The notes under the pieces are model-generated. The model had not been told where the DNA came from. It did no database searches and saw nothing but the letters and a program-made list of their open reading frames with translations. Positions 46,696-56,074 of a DNA stretch of 64,000 nucleotides are shown here, one piece after another. How positions within the stretch are numbered: the first letter of the stretch is position 1; the number at the start of each line of letters is the position of its first letter. Position numbers and translations under genes: made by a program. The stretch lies in NCBI RefSeq assembly GCF_900129195.1, contig NZ_FQUY01000004.1, positions 67,582 through 131,581 of the forward strand. The letters are read 5' to 3'. The stretch comes from Desulforamulus putei DSM 12395 (GTDB taxonomy: Bacteria > Bacillota > Desulfotomaculia > Desulfotomaculales > Desulfotomaculaceae).

Positions 46696-46766
46696 GTTTA
46701 GTGAAGTGCCAGGCACCTTTTGGAAATCTCTGGCAGCGGTTTTTCTGCCAGGGATTTCCTCGAGCA
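46696..46766. repeat. 70-bp hairpin repeat, copy 2 (right flank of the Rpn module)
   Basis: GGAAATCTCTGGCAG (46722-46736) pairs with CTGCCAGGGATTTCC (46745-46759), with one U-G pair. It ends CTCGAGCA, exactly as copy 1 does, then continues directly into a transposase remnant. Confidence 0.85.
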
Positions 46767-47222
46767 CGGCTCTACACCGACAAGACAGCTGAATCCGCTG
46801 CTGATTTTCTGGACTATGTCCATCGCGACTATCAGTCTATGGACGTTAAGTTACAGCGGGTTCTGACGGATAACGGCAAGGAATACGGCTCGTCCGAACC
46901 CACCTATGATCATTATTATGGTGCTACATGCCTTATCCTAGGTGTTAAGCACAAGACCACCAAGGTAAAGCACCCCTGAACCAACGGTTATGCTGAACGA
47001 TTTATTCAGACTCTATACCAGGAATTTTTCCAGGTAGCATTAAGGCGCAAAAGATATTTCTCTGTAGAAGAACTCCAGTCTGACCTGAACAAATTTTTGC
47101 TCTATTATAACTGGGAACGCCCTCACCAAGGACGTCGTACCAGGGGCAGAACACCGGCACAGGCATTCTTTGTACCATATACTAATCAACTACTCCTGCC
47201 AGCCCCGAAGCTCGCTGCTTAA
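46767..47222 (+). pseudogene. Transposase remnant (IS481/IS3-type DDE, C-terminal part)
   Basis: The frame begins at the repeat edge: LYTDKTAESAADFLDYVHRD, then LTDNGKEYGSS with the second Asp, then HP-stop-TNGYAERFIQTLYQEFF with the last Glu, then YYNWERPHQGRRTRGRTP and a normal end at 47222. A TGA at 46977 interrupts it, and the N-terminal third is missing, so it is inactive. The usual residue at the stop would be Trp or Gln. Confidence 0.8.
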
Positions 47223-47241
47223 GATGCAAAAAACAGTGGAA

Positions 47242-47401
47242 CAAAGTGGCGGTCTTGACTACCACCCCACGTGTGGTCAGCTTTGACTACCGACGGGGCG
47301 GCTCCGGGGACATTGCTTTAACAGATTGCGCCCCGCCAGTTACTCGATTGTACCACACGCGGGGACCCCGGCCGTCAAGACTTCCCTTCGGCGCCACTTT
47401 G
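47242..47401. repeat. 160-bp imperfect inverted-repeat element
   Basis: CAAAGTGGCG plus GTCTTGAC (47242-47259) match in reverse GTCAAGAC (47374-47381) and CGCCACTTTG (47392-47401). Inside, CCCCACGTGTGGT pairs with ACCACACGCGGGG with one mismatch, and a GC-rich core follows. The layout suggests a small non-autonomous element or the end of the neighbouring transposon. Confidence 0.6.
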
Positions 47402-47788
47402 ATTTAAGTTAACCTCTTGGGCTCACCAAGAACATTTTAGGATAACAAGGGGAGCTGTTATTTATTTCCAAAGTGTCAATACCTTGACAACTTAATTCAT
47501 CAATATGTTCATTATATCCCTCAACTTCTGAACAGGCAATCCCGTCTGCTTTCGGGCTTTTTTCCTTCAACAGTTACAATATCCTAGAAACCCAAACATA
47601 AAACTATGTGGGCGCACAGTTTGACGCTTCTTTGCTGTTTACAGTTCCGCCATCTTCAAGGGGGGCCTTATACCTGTGGCCCGGAAGGCATCGAAAGCTG
47701 AATCTACCAGTTCAGGGTCCGCAGAGGTAGTCTGTATCTAGTATGGTTATCTGCCACCTTGACTTTTATCTTGCCAACATACCCTTTT
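47402..47788. other. Gene-free stretch upstream of ugd
   Basis: No supported gene. A minus-strand frame near 47650-47720 (SAFDAFRATGIRPPLKMAEL) is short and unrecognised. Confidence 0.35.
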
Positions 47789-49072
47789 CTACCTACCAAT
47801 ACCCAAGTATTTAAATCCTAGTTCAACAAGCAAGGACTTAGATAAGCAATTCCTACCATCTAATATGACTTTAGGATCACGCATGTGTCCAGCAACTTCT
47901 TCCCAATCAATATTAAGTATTTCAGGCCATTCGGTACATATTACTAAAGCATGAGCATGCTTTGTAGCAACTTCATAGTTATTTGTAAGTGTTATTTCTT
48001 CCGGCAATGGACATTGCTCCGAACCCACAACTGGGTCATAAGCGACTACATCTGCTCCCTCGTCAACCAACATTTTTATAATATCAATAGCTGGGGATTC
48101 TCTTGTGTCATCCGTGTTGGGCTTAAAAGCGATACCCAGTACTCCAACCTTTTTGCCATTGATAGTTCCTAAATGATTGATAAGTTTGCGAACTGCATAA
48201 ATACGCTGTTTGAAATTTACTTCAATCACTGACTTTAACAGATTGAATGTATGTCCATTTATTGTAGAAACAAAATCTAATCCCCTCGTGTCCTTAGGAA
48301 AACATGACCCTCCATACCCTAAACCCGCTTTTAAGAATTGACCGCCGATGCGCTTATCTAAACCAACAGCTTTAGCGACTGGTAGAATATCTGCACCTAC
48401 TAACTCACATAAATTAGCAATTTCATTTATGAAAGAAATTTTAGTTGCTAAAAATGCATTAGACGCATATTTAACCATTTCAGCACTTGTTATATCCATA
48501 ATGCATCTAGGTGCATCAATATCAGAATATAACTTGAGCACTTTTTTGATAGACTCTCTGTCATCCCCTCCAATTACAATTCGGTCTGGGTTATACCAAT
48601 CCCAAACCGCTTGTCCTTCCCTAAGAAACTCTGGATTTGATATGTAAGAGATAGGAACTTTTGATTTATTAAGAAATACTTTCTTCACTTTTTCCCCAAC
48701 CCCGGGAGGTACAGTACTCTTCATTACAACAATAATAGGATGATCTACAACATTTACTATCTCTCGAAACACATTATAAACTTGACTGAGATCTACTCTA
48801 CCGTCCGGTAGGGTAGGGGTTCCAACAGCAATTATTATCATATCTATATCGCTAGAAACAAAAATTTTTGATGAAAATTGTAAATTATTGTTCCCTAATG
48901 ATTCACGTACAATACTTTCAAGGTTCTCTTCATAAATTGGAATTATGCCGTTGTTCAATGCTTCTATTTTTTTAATATTCTTATCCACACAGACCACTTG
49001 ATGCCCTGATTGACTAAGACAAGCTGCGGCTACCAATCCGACATATCCAGCACCTACAACAATAACTTTCAT
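47789..49072 (-). CDS. ugd: UDP-glucose 6-dehydrogenase
   Basis: 427 residues. It oxidises UDP-glucose (or a related UDP-sugar) to the uronic acid for surface polysaccharide. NAD-binding VVGAGYVGLVAAACL at the start, AVGTPTLPDG near 88, MKSTVPPG near 115, catalytic Cys in GLGYGGSCFPKDTRG near 258 and FKPNTDDTRESPA near 315. ManNAc dehydrogenase-type relatives share this layout, so the sugar is not certain. It begins the minus-strand polysaccharide cluster at its downstream end. Confidence 0.92.
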   Translation of the reverse strand: MKVIVVGAGYVGLVAAACLSQSGHQVVCVDKNIKKIEALNNGIIPIYEENLESIVRESLGNNNLQFSSKIFVSSDIDMIIIAVGTPTLPDGRVDLSQVYNVFREIVNVVDHPIIVVMKSTVPPGVGEKVKKVFLNKSKVPISYISNPEFLREGQAVWDWYNPDRIVIGGDDRESIKKVLKLYSDIDAPRCIMDITSAEMVKYASNAFLATKISFINEIANLCELVGADILPVAKAVGLDKRIGGQFLKAGLGYGGSCFPKDTRGLDFVSTINGHTFNLLKSVIEVNFKQRIYAVRKLINHLGTINGKKVGVLGIAFKPNTDDTRESPAIDIIKMLVDEGADVVAYDPVVGSEQCPLPEEITLTNNYEVATKHAHALVICTEWPEILNIDWEEVAGHMRDPKVILDGRNCLSKSLLVELGFKYLGIGR

Positions 49073-49089
49073 CTTACACTCCTTCTTTA

Positions 49090-50028
49090 TTAACCAGTGG
49101 ATTTGACTTTACATTTATTTAATGTAAAATAAGTACTCATGAATAACATCACATCTCCTGCTATTGAAACTAATCTAAATATAATTGCTAGTTCTAATGC
49201 TGCCGACTCTGGTATCACTTTACCCAATGCGGCAACCATAACAGTCTCACGCACCCCTAGCCCCCCAGGTGATCCAGGGGTTATAAAACCGATTAACCAA
49301 GACAATGATAATATACTGATAAAATTAATTATATTTACATGATAATTATAATCTGTGTATTTTGCCCAATAGATTAGATATATTAACAACCCATTAAATA
49401 CGAAAAATGAAAGATACAAAACAAACGGCAACGTTAAGATTACTATCCATTCACCATGGGATCTTTGAGAGTAAAAATCCAAAAAATGCGAAAAAGTCTT
49501 AGATTTTTTCCCAAAAACAAAAACAGCTATTACACCTAGGAGAATACCTAATGGGATTATCAAAAAGTTACTATTGTATAAGTAAGTACTAAAATCAAAT
49601 TGAGTAACTCCGGTAACAATAAGAAATACTGACGAAATAATAAGGCCACTTGTTTCTAAAAATAATGCCATTGTCATTGCGCCAGAGTCCCACTTCTGCA
49701 TCCGACCAAGAACATGTCTACCAGCATAATGAAATATGTTACCAGGTAGGTATTTTGCAATTTGCGATCTAGCATATATCCAATAACATTTTAGAAAAGC
49801 ACCATCCCGGATACCAAAATTTTTAATTAAGTGGCTCCAGGCCGCAATAAGAAAAAGCAATGAAGCCGAGTATAATAGACTTCCAAAGAAAACAATACAT
49901 AACTCTTTTGGAGTCCATGCTAAAAAGTTACCCTTCATATACTTTGTGATAGTTTTGACAAGATATATAACAGACAGCATAACTATCACATAGCCAAAAA
50001 TTTTTAAAACATATTTGTAATTTCCCAA
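49090..50028 (-). CDS. Flippase-like membrane protein (AglD/UPF0104 type)
   Basis: 312 residues with about seven or eight membrane segments. The C-terminal motif GSPGGLGVRETVMVAALG near residue 245 and SWLIGFITPGSPGG match the family of lysylphosphatidylglycerol-synthetase membrane domains and AglD-like flippases. In a polysaccharide cluster it may help move or anchor a lipid-linked sugar. It lies 17 bases from ugd and 2 bases from the methyltransferase, so they are one operon. Confidence 0.75.
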   Translation of the reverse strand: MGNYKYVLKIFGYVIVMLSVIYLVKTITKYMKGNFLAWTPKELCIVFFGSLLYSASLLFLIAAWSHLIKNFGIRDGAFLKCYWIYARSQIAKYLPGNIFHYAGRHVLGRMQKWDSGAMTMALFLETSGLIISSVFLIVTGVTQFDFSTYLYNSNFLIIPLGILLGVIAVFVFGKKSKTFSHFLDFYSQRSHGEWIVILTLPFVLYLSFFVFNGLLIYLIYWAKYTDYNYHVNIINFISILSLSWLIGFITPGSPGGLGVRETVMVAALGKVIPESAALELAIIFRLVSIAGDVMLFMSTYFTLNKCKVKSTG

Positions 50029-50030
50029 GA

Positions 50031-50654
50031 TTAATTACCCCTTTTTTTACATAAAACAACTGTCCAAGGTAGGGGTGTCCTTACTTCAACAATTTCAAAG
50101 TAGTTTCTTACCATACGTATAAATGAACCTTTCGTCCAAAACTGAATATGCCCGGGTGTATTCCCAAAATTCTTTAAATATCTCCCACGCGCCATATTTA
50201 ATAATCTCCAAATGGGTTCCCTTGGAACACTTAGCAAGCAATACTTCCTTGTTATTTTACTTAATACTACCAAAGCCTCTTCAGGCCGTTCTAAGTGTTC
50301 AAGAACCTCACAACATACAACCAACTCTGCACTATCAATATTTTCCTCTAAGCTATAGATACTTGCAACTTTAAAATTTATGTCCCTATAGTTTTCTTGT
50401 GCTTTTGCAATTATTGATTCAGAAAAGTCACTTCCTCTAATTTTTGTCTTAACTAACTTATTAATAAAAGATGTTAAATGGCCTTCCCCACAACCAACTT
50501 CATGTACATCCTGACTTACTCCACTAAGCAATACTAGATCTGAAATAGCATTATAGAAACCTTTCATTAGATATTTAGTAATAGGATTCTTACTATGATA
50601 TTTATCATAAAAGTTTCCTGCTATAGTTTTACCTTGTACCAAAAGCATTTTCAA
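50031..50654 (-). CDS. Class I SAM-dependent methyltransferase
   Basis: 207 residues. The SAM-binding motif VHEVGCGEGHLTSFI is at about residue 57 and SAELVVCCEVLEHLERPEEAL (acidic turn and post-motif) near 115. Ends with a basic tail. It probably methylates a sugar or lipid precursor of the polysaccharide made here. It is tight to its neighbours (2 bases from the flippase-like gene, 25 from the GT2 gene). Confidence 0.85.
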   Translation of the reverse strand: MKMLLVQGKTIAGNFYDKYHSKNPITKYLMKGFYNAISDLVLLSGVSQDVHEVGCGEGHLTSFINKLVKTKIRGSDFSESIIAKAQENYRDINFKVASIYSLEENIDSAELVVCCEVLEHLERPEEALVVLSKITRKYCLLSVPREPIWRLLNMARGRYLKNFGNTPGHIQFWTKGSFIRMVRNYFEIVEVRTPLPWTVVLCKKRGN

Positions 50655-50679
50655 TCCTCTCTTATTTAATCAGAAAAAC

Positions 50680-51666
50680 CTAAACAACCTTAGTATTTTT
50701 AATTCTAACAAATTCGGGGTCTTCTATATAGGTATATTCAAGTTTCTTTATTCTATATAGTATATCATCGTTTATTTTTCTATTCGCGTTGATAGCATCG
50801 GCAAGAATGCCAAAAATTACAGTTTGAAACCCTAAAATAATCAAGATGGCTGCTAGTATTAGCGATTGAATATGACCATTTCCACTACCTGAGAAATAGA
50901 AGTATAAAAATCTTAGGCCTGTACAAATTCCAAGAATTATTGATATTCCACCTAGTATTAAGAAAGTTTTTAATCCTCTATACATGCAATACGTTCTAAC
51001 AATTGTCCCACCTGAACGATTAATATAAGAAAGCATTCCTTTAAAAAGTCTTGACTCTCTAAGCCTTTCGTTCGTGTTAATAGGTACATCTATGATATTT
51101 AGTTTCTTTCTCCCTAGGGCAATTAACGTTTCCATAGTATAAGAGAAATCAGAGATAACATTTAAGTGCAATGCCGCTTCCCTTGAAAAAGCACGGAAAC
51201 CGCTGGCAGCATCTCTAACATTAGTCCTAGAGGCTTTTCTAACAATGAAACTACCAAGTTTTTGTAATTTCTTTTTTAAAAAAGAAAAATGTTTAATTGT
51301 ATCAGTCTGGCGATCCCCAATCACTACATCAGCTTTACCCTCAAGAATTGGTGTTATTAGCTTAGGAATATCTCTTCCATTATATTGATTATCTCCGTCA
51401 GTGTTTACTATAATGTCAGCGCCAAGTTTCAAACATGCATCTATTCCAATGCTAAAAGTCTTCGCTAAACCTTTGTTTATACCGTTTGAAATTATATGAT
51501 CTACCCCCAGTTTTTTAGCAACTTCTATAGTCCGGTCGGTACTACCATCATCAATAATTAGTATCTCTACTTTGTCAATGCCTGGAATTTTTCTAGGAAT
51601 ATCGCGAATTGTAAAAGGAAGAGTTTTCTCCTCATTGAAACAAGGTATTTGAACTATTAATTTCAT
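50680..51666 (-). CDS. Family 2 glycosyltransferase with C-terminal membrane segments (polyprenyl-phosphate type)
   Basis: 328 residues. GT-A domain: VQIPCFNEEKTLP at the start, ILIIDDGSTDRTIEVAK near 40, NTDGDNQYNG near 90 (DxD-like) and ASGFRAFSREAALHL near 165. Two membrane segments end it (ILGGISIILGICTGLRFLYF; ILAAILIILGFQTVIFGILA). Members such as GtrB/DPM1 load glucose or mannose onto undecaprenyl or dolichyl phosphate. It supplies a donor for the GT39 protein at 54006. Confidence 0.88.
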   Translation of the reverse strand: MKLIVQIPCFNEEKTLPFTIRDIPRKIPGIDKVEILIIDDGSTDRTIEVAKKLGVDHIISNGINKGLAKTFSIGIDACLKLGADIIVNTDGDNQYNGRDIPKLITPILEGKADVVIGDRQTDTIKHFSFLKKKLQKLGSFIVRKASRTNVRDAASGFRAFSREAALHLNVISDFSYTMETLIALGRKKLNIIDVPINTNERLRESRLFKGMLSYINRSGGTIVRTYCMYRGLKTFLILGGISIILGICTGLRFLYFYFSGSGNGHIQSLILAAILIILGFQTVIFGILADAINANRKINDDILYRIKKLEYTYIEDPEFVRIKNTKVV

Positions 51667-51889
51667 GTATCCCCCATCCTTTTGTGAGCAGTCAATACTT
51701 TTGATAAAAAATGACCAACATTTTTGGACGTTTTTCCCAGTTGCATAATATTACTTGCCTGTGGATAACTCTACAGCTTTTATTGTGGTTTGCTGAAGAT
51801 TGTTAATCACTCCTTCAAACCACGGCCCCATAATATTAATCAGATTGTGAATGACTAAATAAGGCGCTTGTAAACGCTTGCCAGTATCG
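51667..51889. other. Non-coding stretch with IS21-like sequence
   Basis: No gene; it contains TGTGGATAACT and the neighbouring remnant, so it is probably the end of a decayed IS21-type element. Confidence 0.35.
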
Positions 51890-52125
51890 CTGTTTACGTT
51901 TGGCTTTTTAATCATCCTCCAGCCATTGATTGATGTCGGGCTTGTAAGGTCAATTTAGGGAACAATTTTGAAGCTTTCTGAACATTAGCATCATGTTCCA
52001 GTCATCTTTAATAATGTACTTGCGTAGGTTTTCGTCTTTGTTGAACTGACGAGCTATTTCACTGATGCTTAGCCCTTTCGCAAAAAAGCATTTCTGATAT
52101 CATCTATTTGGGTCACTGTAAGCAT
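51890..52125 (-). pseudogene. Remnant of an IS21-type istA gene
   Basis: An ATG at 52125 starts LTVTQIDDIRNAFLRKG, then after a frame change GLSISEIARQFNKDENLRKYI, the N-terminal helix-turn-helix part of IstA. Several stops follow, and the catalytic part is missing. Confidence 0.6.
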
Positions 52126-52637
52126 CCTCCATCCTCCCTTGCAGTCAACAACAAGGGTATAGTTTTTACTGGGTGCCTGCAATGACCTTTGCAATTTTGG
52201 ATTTTCGAGTTGCAGAAGTGGGGATCTTTACTTATCAAAGGAATCTCAGTGGGATAAGATCAATTATTTTGCCTCCCTCTATAATCTTTCATTTTCTTTA
52301 AATTGCTCATGTATTCTTAGATTTTCACATTCTTCAAAACCAACCATTTGGGCAATATGCCTATTTATGCATATATCTGGATGAACAAGGTTGACCTTAA
52401 TAAGCCTATATGTTTTTTTGCTTATTTGGGCCGATGGTGTCCACTTGTTCTCCGGCGGCAACCCTCCCATGTCTCACTGGGTCTTTGCCCTAAATTCCTT
52501 CGTTCTGCCTGCCCATGAGGTGGATGTCAGTCATGCTCCTAAACTGGGTCTTATGCCCTTATGGATTTTATTCAACCTGACTAATCCCGGTTCGTTTTGT
52601 CAATGTGCAACCTTGGTTTTTTAGTTATCGTTTTGTC
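52126..52637. other. Non-coding stretch downstream of the IS110 transposase
   Basis: No supported gene; an open frame at 52279-52470 (-) has no ribosome binding site or known domain. If the element uses a bridge RNA it could be coded here or in the short leader at 53925-53993; I cannot tell by reading. Confidence 0.3.
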
Positions 52638-53921
52638 TTAAGCAACTTCCTGTAATAACGGTCTTTTGATGTCATTCAGCATCTTCTGGGGGTCATAAGC
52701 TGTACCTTTTTTTAGCAATGCGAAAAATATTCGGATTAGCTTGCAACTCAGCAATATCAAAGACTGCTTCTTCTTTAGCGGGTTCTTATCCCTGGTGGTA
52801 TAGTGGCTGTGCAGCTCACGGAACTCGGGGTTATTAGCTGTCACCGGCATGATTCCCTGGAACAGCAATGCCCTTAACCGCCGTCGCCCCCGTTTGCTGA
52901 TAGTTGTCTGGCCTTTGTGTTTACCGGAACTGTTCTCTTTTAAACTTAGACCAGCCAGTTTCTGTATCTGTTTAGGATGTTCAAACCTACTGATATCGCC
53001 AACTTCTGCTATGAAACCTGCTGCGGTAACAAGGCCAATGCCCTTTATTTTAAGCATTTCAGGCAAGCCCGGTATCTGGTACGCAAGTTGCTCAATAATA
53101 ACCATTGTCCGCTCATAATGCCGCATTCTCATTTCGTAGTCTTCAATCAATATTGCAAGGTCATTCTCTGCAGCAACCAGCCCTTCACTCACTCCGACTG
53201 ATTTCCTGGCAGCCTCTATCAGCGCACTTGCTCGCTTCCTTCCTACTGCTCTCAGCTTATCCTGCTTCCATCGGGCAATAATTCCATCCACACCTGTTTC
53301 AAGTACTCTGGCCGGCGTTGGAAATTCTTTTAACGCTATCAGTGCGGCTTTTCCTTCCCAGTCACCAAATACTTTGTTGAATTCAGGGAAGTATATGCTA
53401 ATCCACCGCTTTACGCGGTTTCGTATTGCGTTTAATTGCTTCACTATCTGCCAGCGTGTTTCCATAGCCGTCCTCAATTCGCTGTATATGCCTTCCGGTA
53501 TATATGGCTCCATGTATCTGCCATCCTTTACAAGCATCGCTATGGTCTTCGGGTCCTTCCGGTCATTTTTGGTCGGATTGTTGTCATCCACTTCCTTGCT
53601 CCGTTTTACATGAAACGGATTCACCAGTACTATTCTCATCTTGTGATCCTTAAGATACGGAGCTATGTTGAACCAGTAATGACCTGTCGGCTCCATGCCG
53701 ACCATTACATCGTGCTTGTTACACCTGGCTTTGATTTCTTCTACCCATAATGCGAATTTCTTGAAGCCTTCTGCATCATTGCTAAACCTAATCAGTTTGC
53801 TAAGTTCAACGCCTCTCTGGTCAAAGGCTCTGGCATAATGAGTTTCGCTGGCAATGTCCACGCCGACAATTAAAGTTTTTTCTGTGACTTGCAGAATCTT
53901 TTCATTCTGGGTATACTTCAT
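52638..53921 (-). mobile_element. IS110-family transposase (DEDD type)
   Basis: 427 residues, full length. N-terminal DEDD domain: IVGVDIASETHYARA (Asp), GMEPTGHYW (Glu), NPTKNDRKDPKTIA (Asp pair). C-terminal part: KIKGIGLVTAAGFIAEVGDI (helix-hairpin-helix type) and AGLSLKENSSGKHKGQTTIS with the conserved Ser of IS110 recombinases. It is intact and inserted in the polysaccharide cluster. The ribosome binding site GGAGGT is seven bases ahead of ATG 53921 and lies in the arm of the hairpin described next. Confidence 0.93.
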
Positions 53922-53924
53922 AGT

Positions 53925-53993
53925 GAGTACCTCCTCTGTTATTTAAGGGTCGCTTCGCGAAGCTGACACCTCGTATGTTAACAGGAGGTACTC
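53925..53993 (-). promoter_or_regulatory. Leader hairpin covering the ribosome binding site of the IS110 transposase
   Basis: On the minus strand GAGTACCTCCTGTTA (53993-53979) can pair with the complement TAACAGAGGAGGTACTC (53941-53925), which contains the GGAGGT site. A perfect inner hairpin GCTTCGCGAAGC sits between. In transcripts reading through from outside, the site would be hidden. Confidence 0.7.
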
Positions 53994-54005
53994 TTTTTTC
54001 AAACC

Positions 54006-55973
54006 TTATTTTGTTTCATTACAGGAATGCTCCTTAATCGTTATTGGTAAAGTAATCTCTTTAGATTCTGTAAAAATATCTTTTATTTGAATTTTTATAT
54101 ATCCTTTCTTATCGTAATACTTATCCGGTATAAGTACTGATAAACTATTAGTCCCCCCGAATGATGTTGGTAATAGGTCTCCATTGATCATTATTTTTGA
54201 AAAGGGGGTAAAGTTTTTACCTTCTATAGCCATCGCAGATACGCCATTTGGTTGTTTATTAAATTTATGCCCAACATATATTATTGAAGGGTACGTCTTT
54301 GTTATTTCTGGTGATTTCAACAATTGGTAGATAAAATAAGAATCCTTATTTACTTTGTAACTACCAATAAATCTATGGCCTAATAATTTCACTCCGGAAA
54401 GCACATATATATTTCCAATTTTTCCCTTTGTTTTATAAATTTCGTCTTGACTAAGTTTAACAATCTTTATTTTTTTATCTTCTAATTCCCAAAACTTCAG
54501 TGCATATTGTAAATTTTCTTTCATACTATAATTTATATCAGCATATAAAAATTCATCTCCTTTTAAATTCTTTAATAATTTGGATATTTCTTTGGCATGT
54601 ACGGCCTCTTTGTGTAACACAACAGGATTGTTATACATAAATAAAGCCCCAGGTAGATATGCTAGTAGAACCAGATATATTAACTTTAATTTAGTTATCC
54701 TTTTAGTAAATAATGACATCATTACAATTAAATACATAGTACAAATTAAAATCAAATTATATTCTTTAGTAAACCAAAAAACGTCAACAGCGTTAAAATA
54801 AATCAAAAAATAATCAGATATTTTCCAAAAATAGCCCTTTACTATATTTAAGTAAGATATTACCGTAAGAACAAAGGAAAGTGAACACGCAATTGCAAGT
54901 TCTTTCTTGCAATTTTTTATACTTATTCTATCGATAAATATAAAAGCAGAGATTAACCACGGAACATGTAAATATAAGATATATCTTCCTAGAATATAAT
55001 TATAAGTAGGGTAGTTATAAGGAGCTAACCAAGAATGTCGTATTGATGCAGATATGTATAGAATGGTAATTATTATATTAATTAAAATAAATTTAAGTTC
55101 ATTTTTTTTAAATTCTTTAAATTTGTTTATACCAATTATAATAAATGGCAATATTGAGCTAATCATTAGAATAAAATATGATAAATAAAGAGTTGTCCAC
55201 TTAACCAAATCAATAACAGTTATTAGTGAATTGTTTTGAAAATTGGTAACTTGAAATCCGAATATCTCTCTAAAAGGTATACCAATTTTAATAGCAAATA
55301 TAACCCATGGTAAATAAATTATCAAAAATCCCAACACACCAAGATGGATTCTTCTTATCACCAGGCCTCTATTAGTACCCGTAATAAATAATACTACTAT
55401 TGGCAATATAAATATATATACCAAGGTAATATATTTAGTAATGTATCCAAGACCAGCTGCTATGCCAATAAAAAAAATATTTTTCTCGGTTGGTCTAACA
55501 TATATTAAAATAGTAAGATAGACTAACAAAAGAAATAATGGTACCATCAAATTCTCACTCATAATTAATTGTGGGTATACGTAGTTAAATGGAATGAGAA
55601 TGCTTATAATGCACAATATATAACTTTTCTTTTCATCAAGAAACATGCGAGATATTAACCACACCGGGAAAATTATTAGAGAACTAACGAGAGAATTAAT
55701 TACTTTCATAACTAAATAGAAATCATTAAAAAAAAAGCTTATTGACAAGATAATAGGATATAAAGGAGGATATTGGGTTACATAGTTCTGTCCATAGACG
55801 CCTTCAAAAAACTGCTTAGCCAAATCCTTGTAAATATACTCATCGCCAAAGACAACTGGCCCAGGAACTTTAATTATTATAAAAATCTTTAAAATGCATG
55901 AAAATAAATACAACCCTAATAAAATTAATTTATAATTAACTTGTTTCAATTTACTAAATAAATTTTTATGCAT
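54006..55973 (-). CDS. Glycosyltransferase family 39 membrane protein
   Basis: 655 residues with about twelve membrane segments in the first 470, and a mostly soluble C-terminal part. The acidic pair in the first outer loop, PGPVVFGDEYIYKDLAKQF, is the GT39 (ArnT/PMT-like) active-site region; QYPPLYPIIL follows it as in this family. It takes a sugar from a polyprenyl-phosphate donor and adds it to a lipid or polymer outside. Very AT-rich compared with its neighbours, which suggests separate transfer. Confidence 0.82.
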   Translation of the reverse strand: MHKNLFSKLKQVNYKLILLGLYLFSCILKIFIIIKVPGPVVFGDEYIYKDLAKQFFEGVYGQNYVTQYPPLYPIILSISFFFNDFYLVMKVINSLVSSLIIFPVWLISRMFLDEKKSYILCIISILIPFNYVYPQLIMSENLMVPLFLLLVYLTILIYVRPTEKNIFFIGIAAGLGYITKYITLVYIFILPIVVLFITGTNRGLVIRRIHLGVLGFLIIYLPWVIFAIKIGIPFREIFGFQVTNFQNNSLITVIDLVKWTTLYLSYFILMISSILPFIIIGINKFKEFKKNELKFILINIIITILYISASIRHSWLAPYNYPTYNYILGRYILYLHVPWLISAFIFIDRISIKNCKKELAIACSLSFVLTVISYLNIVKGYFWKISDYFLIYFNAVDVFWFTKEYNLILICTMYLIVMMSLFTKRITKLKLIYLVLLAYLPGALFMYNNPVVLHKEAVHAKEISKLLKNLKGDEFLYADINYSMKENLQYALKFWELEDKKIKIVKLSQDEIYKTKGKIGNIYVLSGVKLLGHRFIGSYKVNKDSYFIYQLLKSPEITKTYPSIIYVGHKFNKQPNGVSAMAIEGKNFTPFSKIMINGDLLPTSFGGTNSLSVLIPDKYYDKKGYIKIQIKDIFTESKEITLPITIKEHSCNETK

Positions 55974-56074
55974 TTTGTAGCCTCCCCTATATCTTAGCTA
56001 ACTTCTTAGGCGTCGTGCAGCAGCTTAATTAAGTTGAGGAACCCTCTAACGTACATAGTCGAGCACGCCACATT

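Noticed and set aside
46388-46701. Open frames in the GC-rich gap
   Set aside because: No start site and only low-complexity Pro/Arg/Gly content, as expected from GC-rich hairpins.
52279-52470. Minus-strand frame of 63 codons downstream of the IS110 gene
   Set aside because: No ribosome binding site, no recognisable domain; the region is more likely part of the element end.
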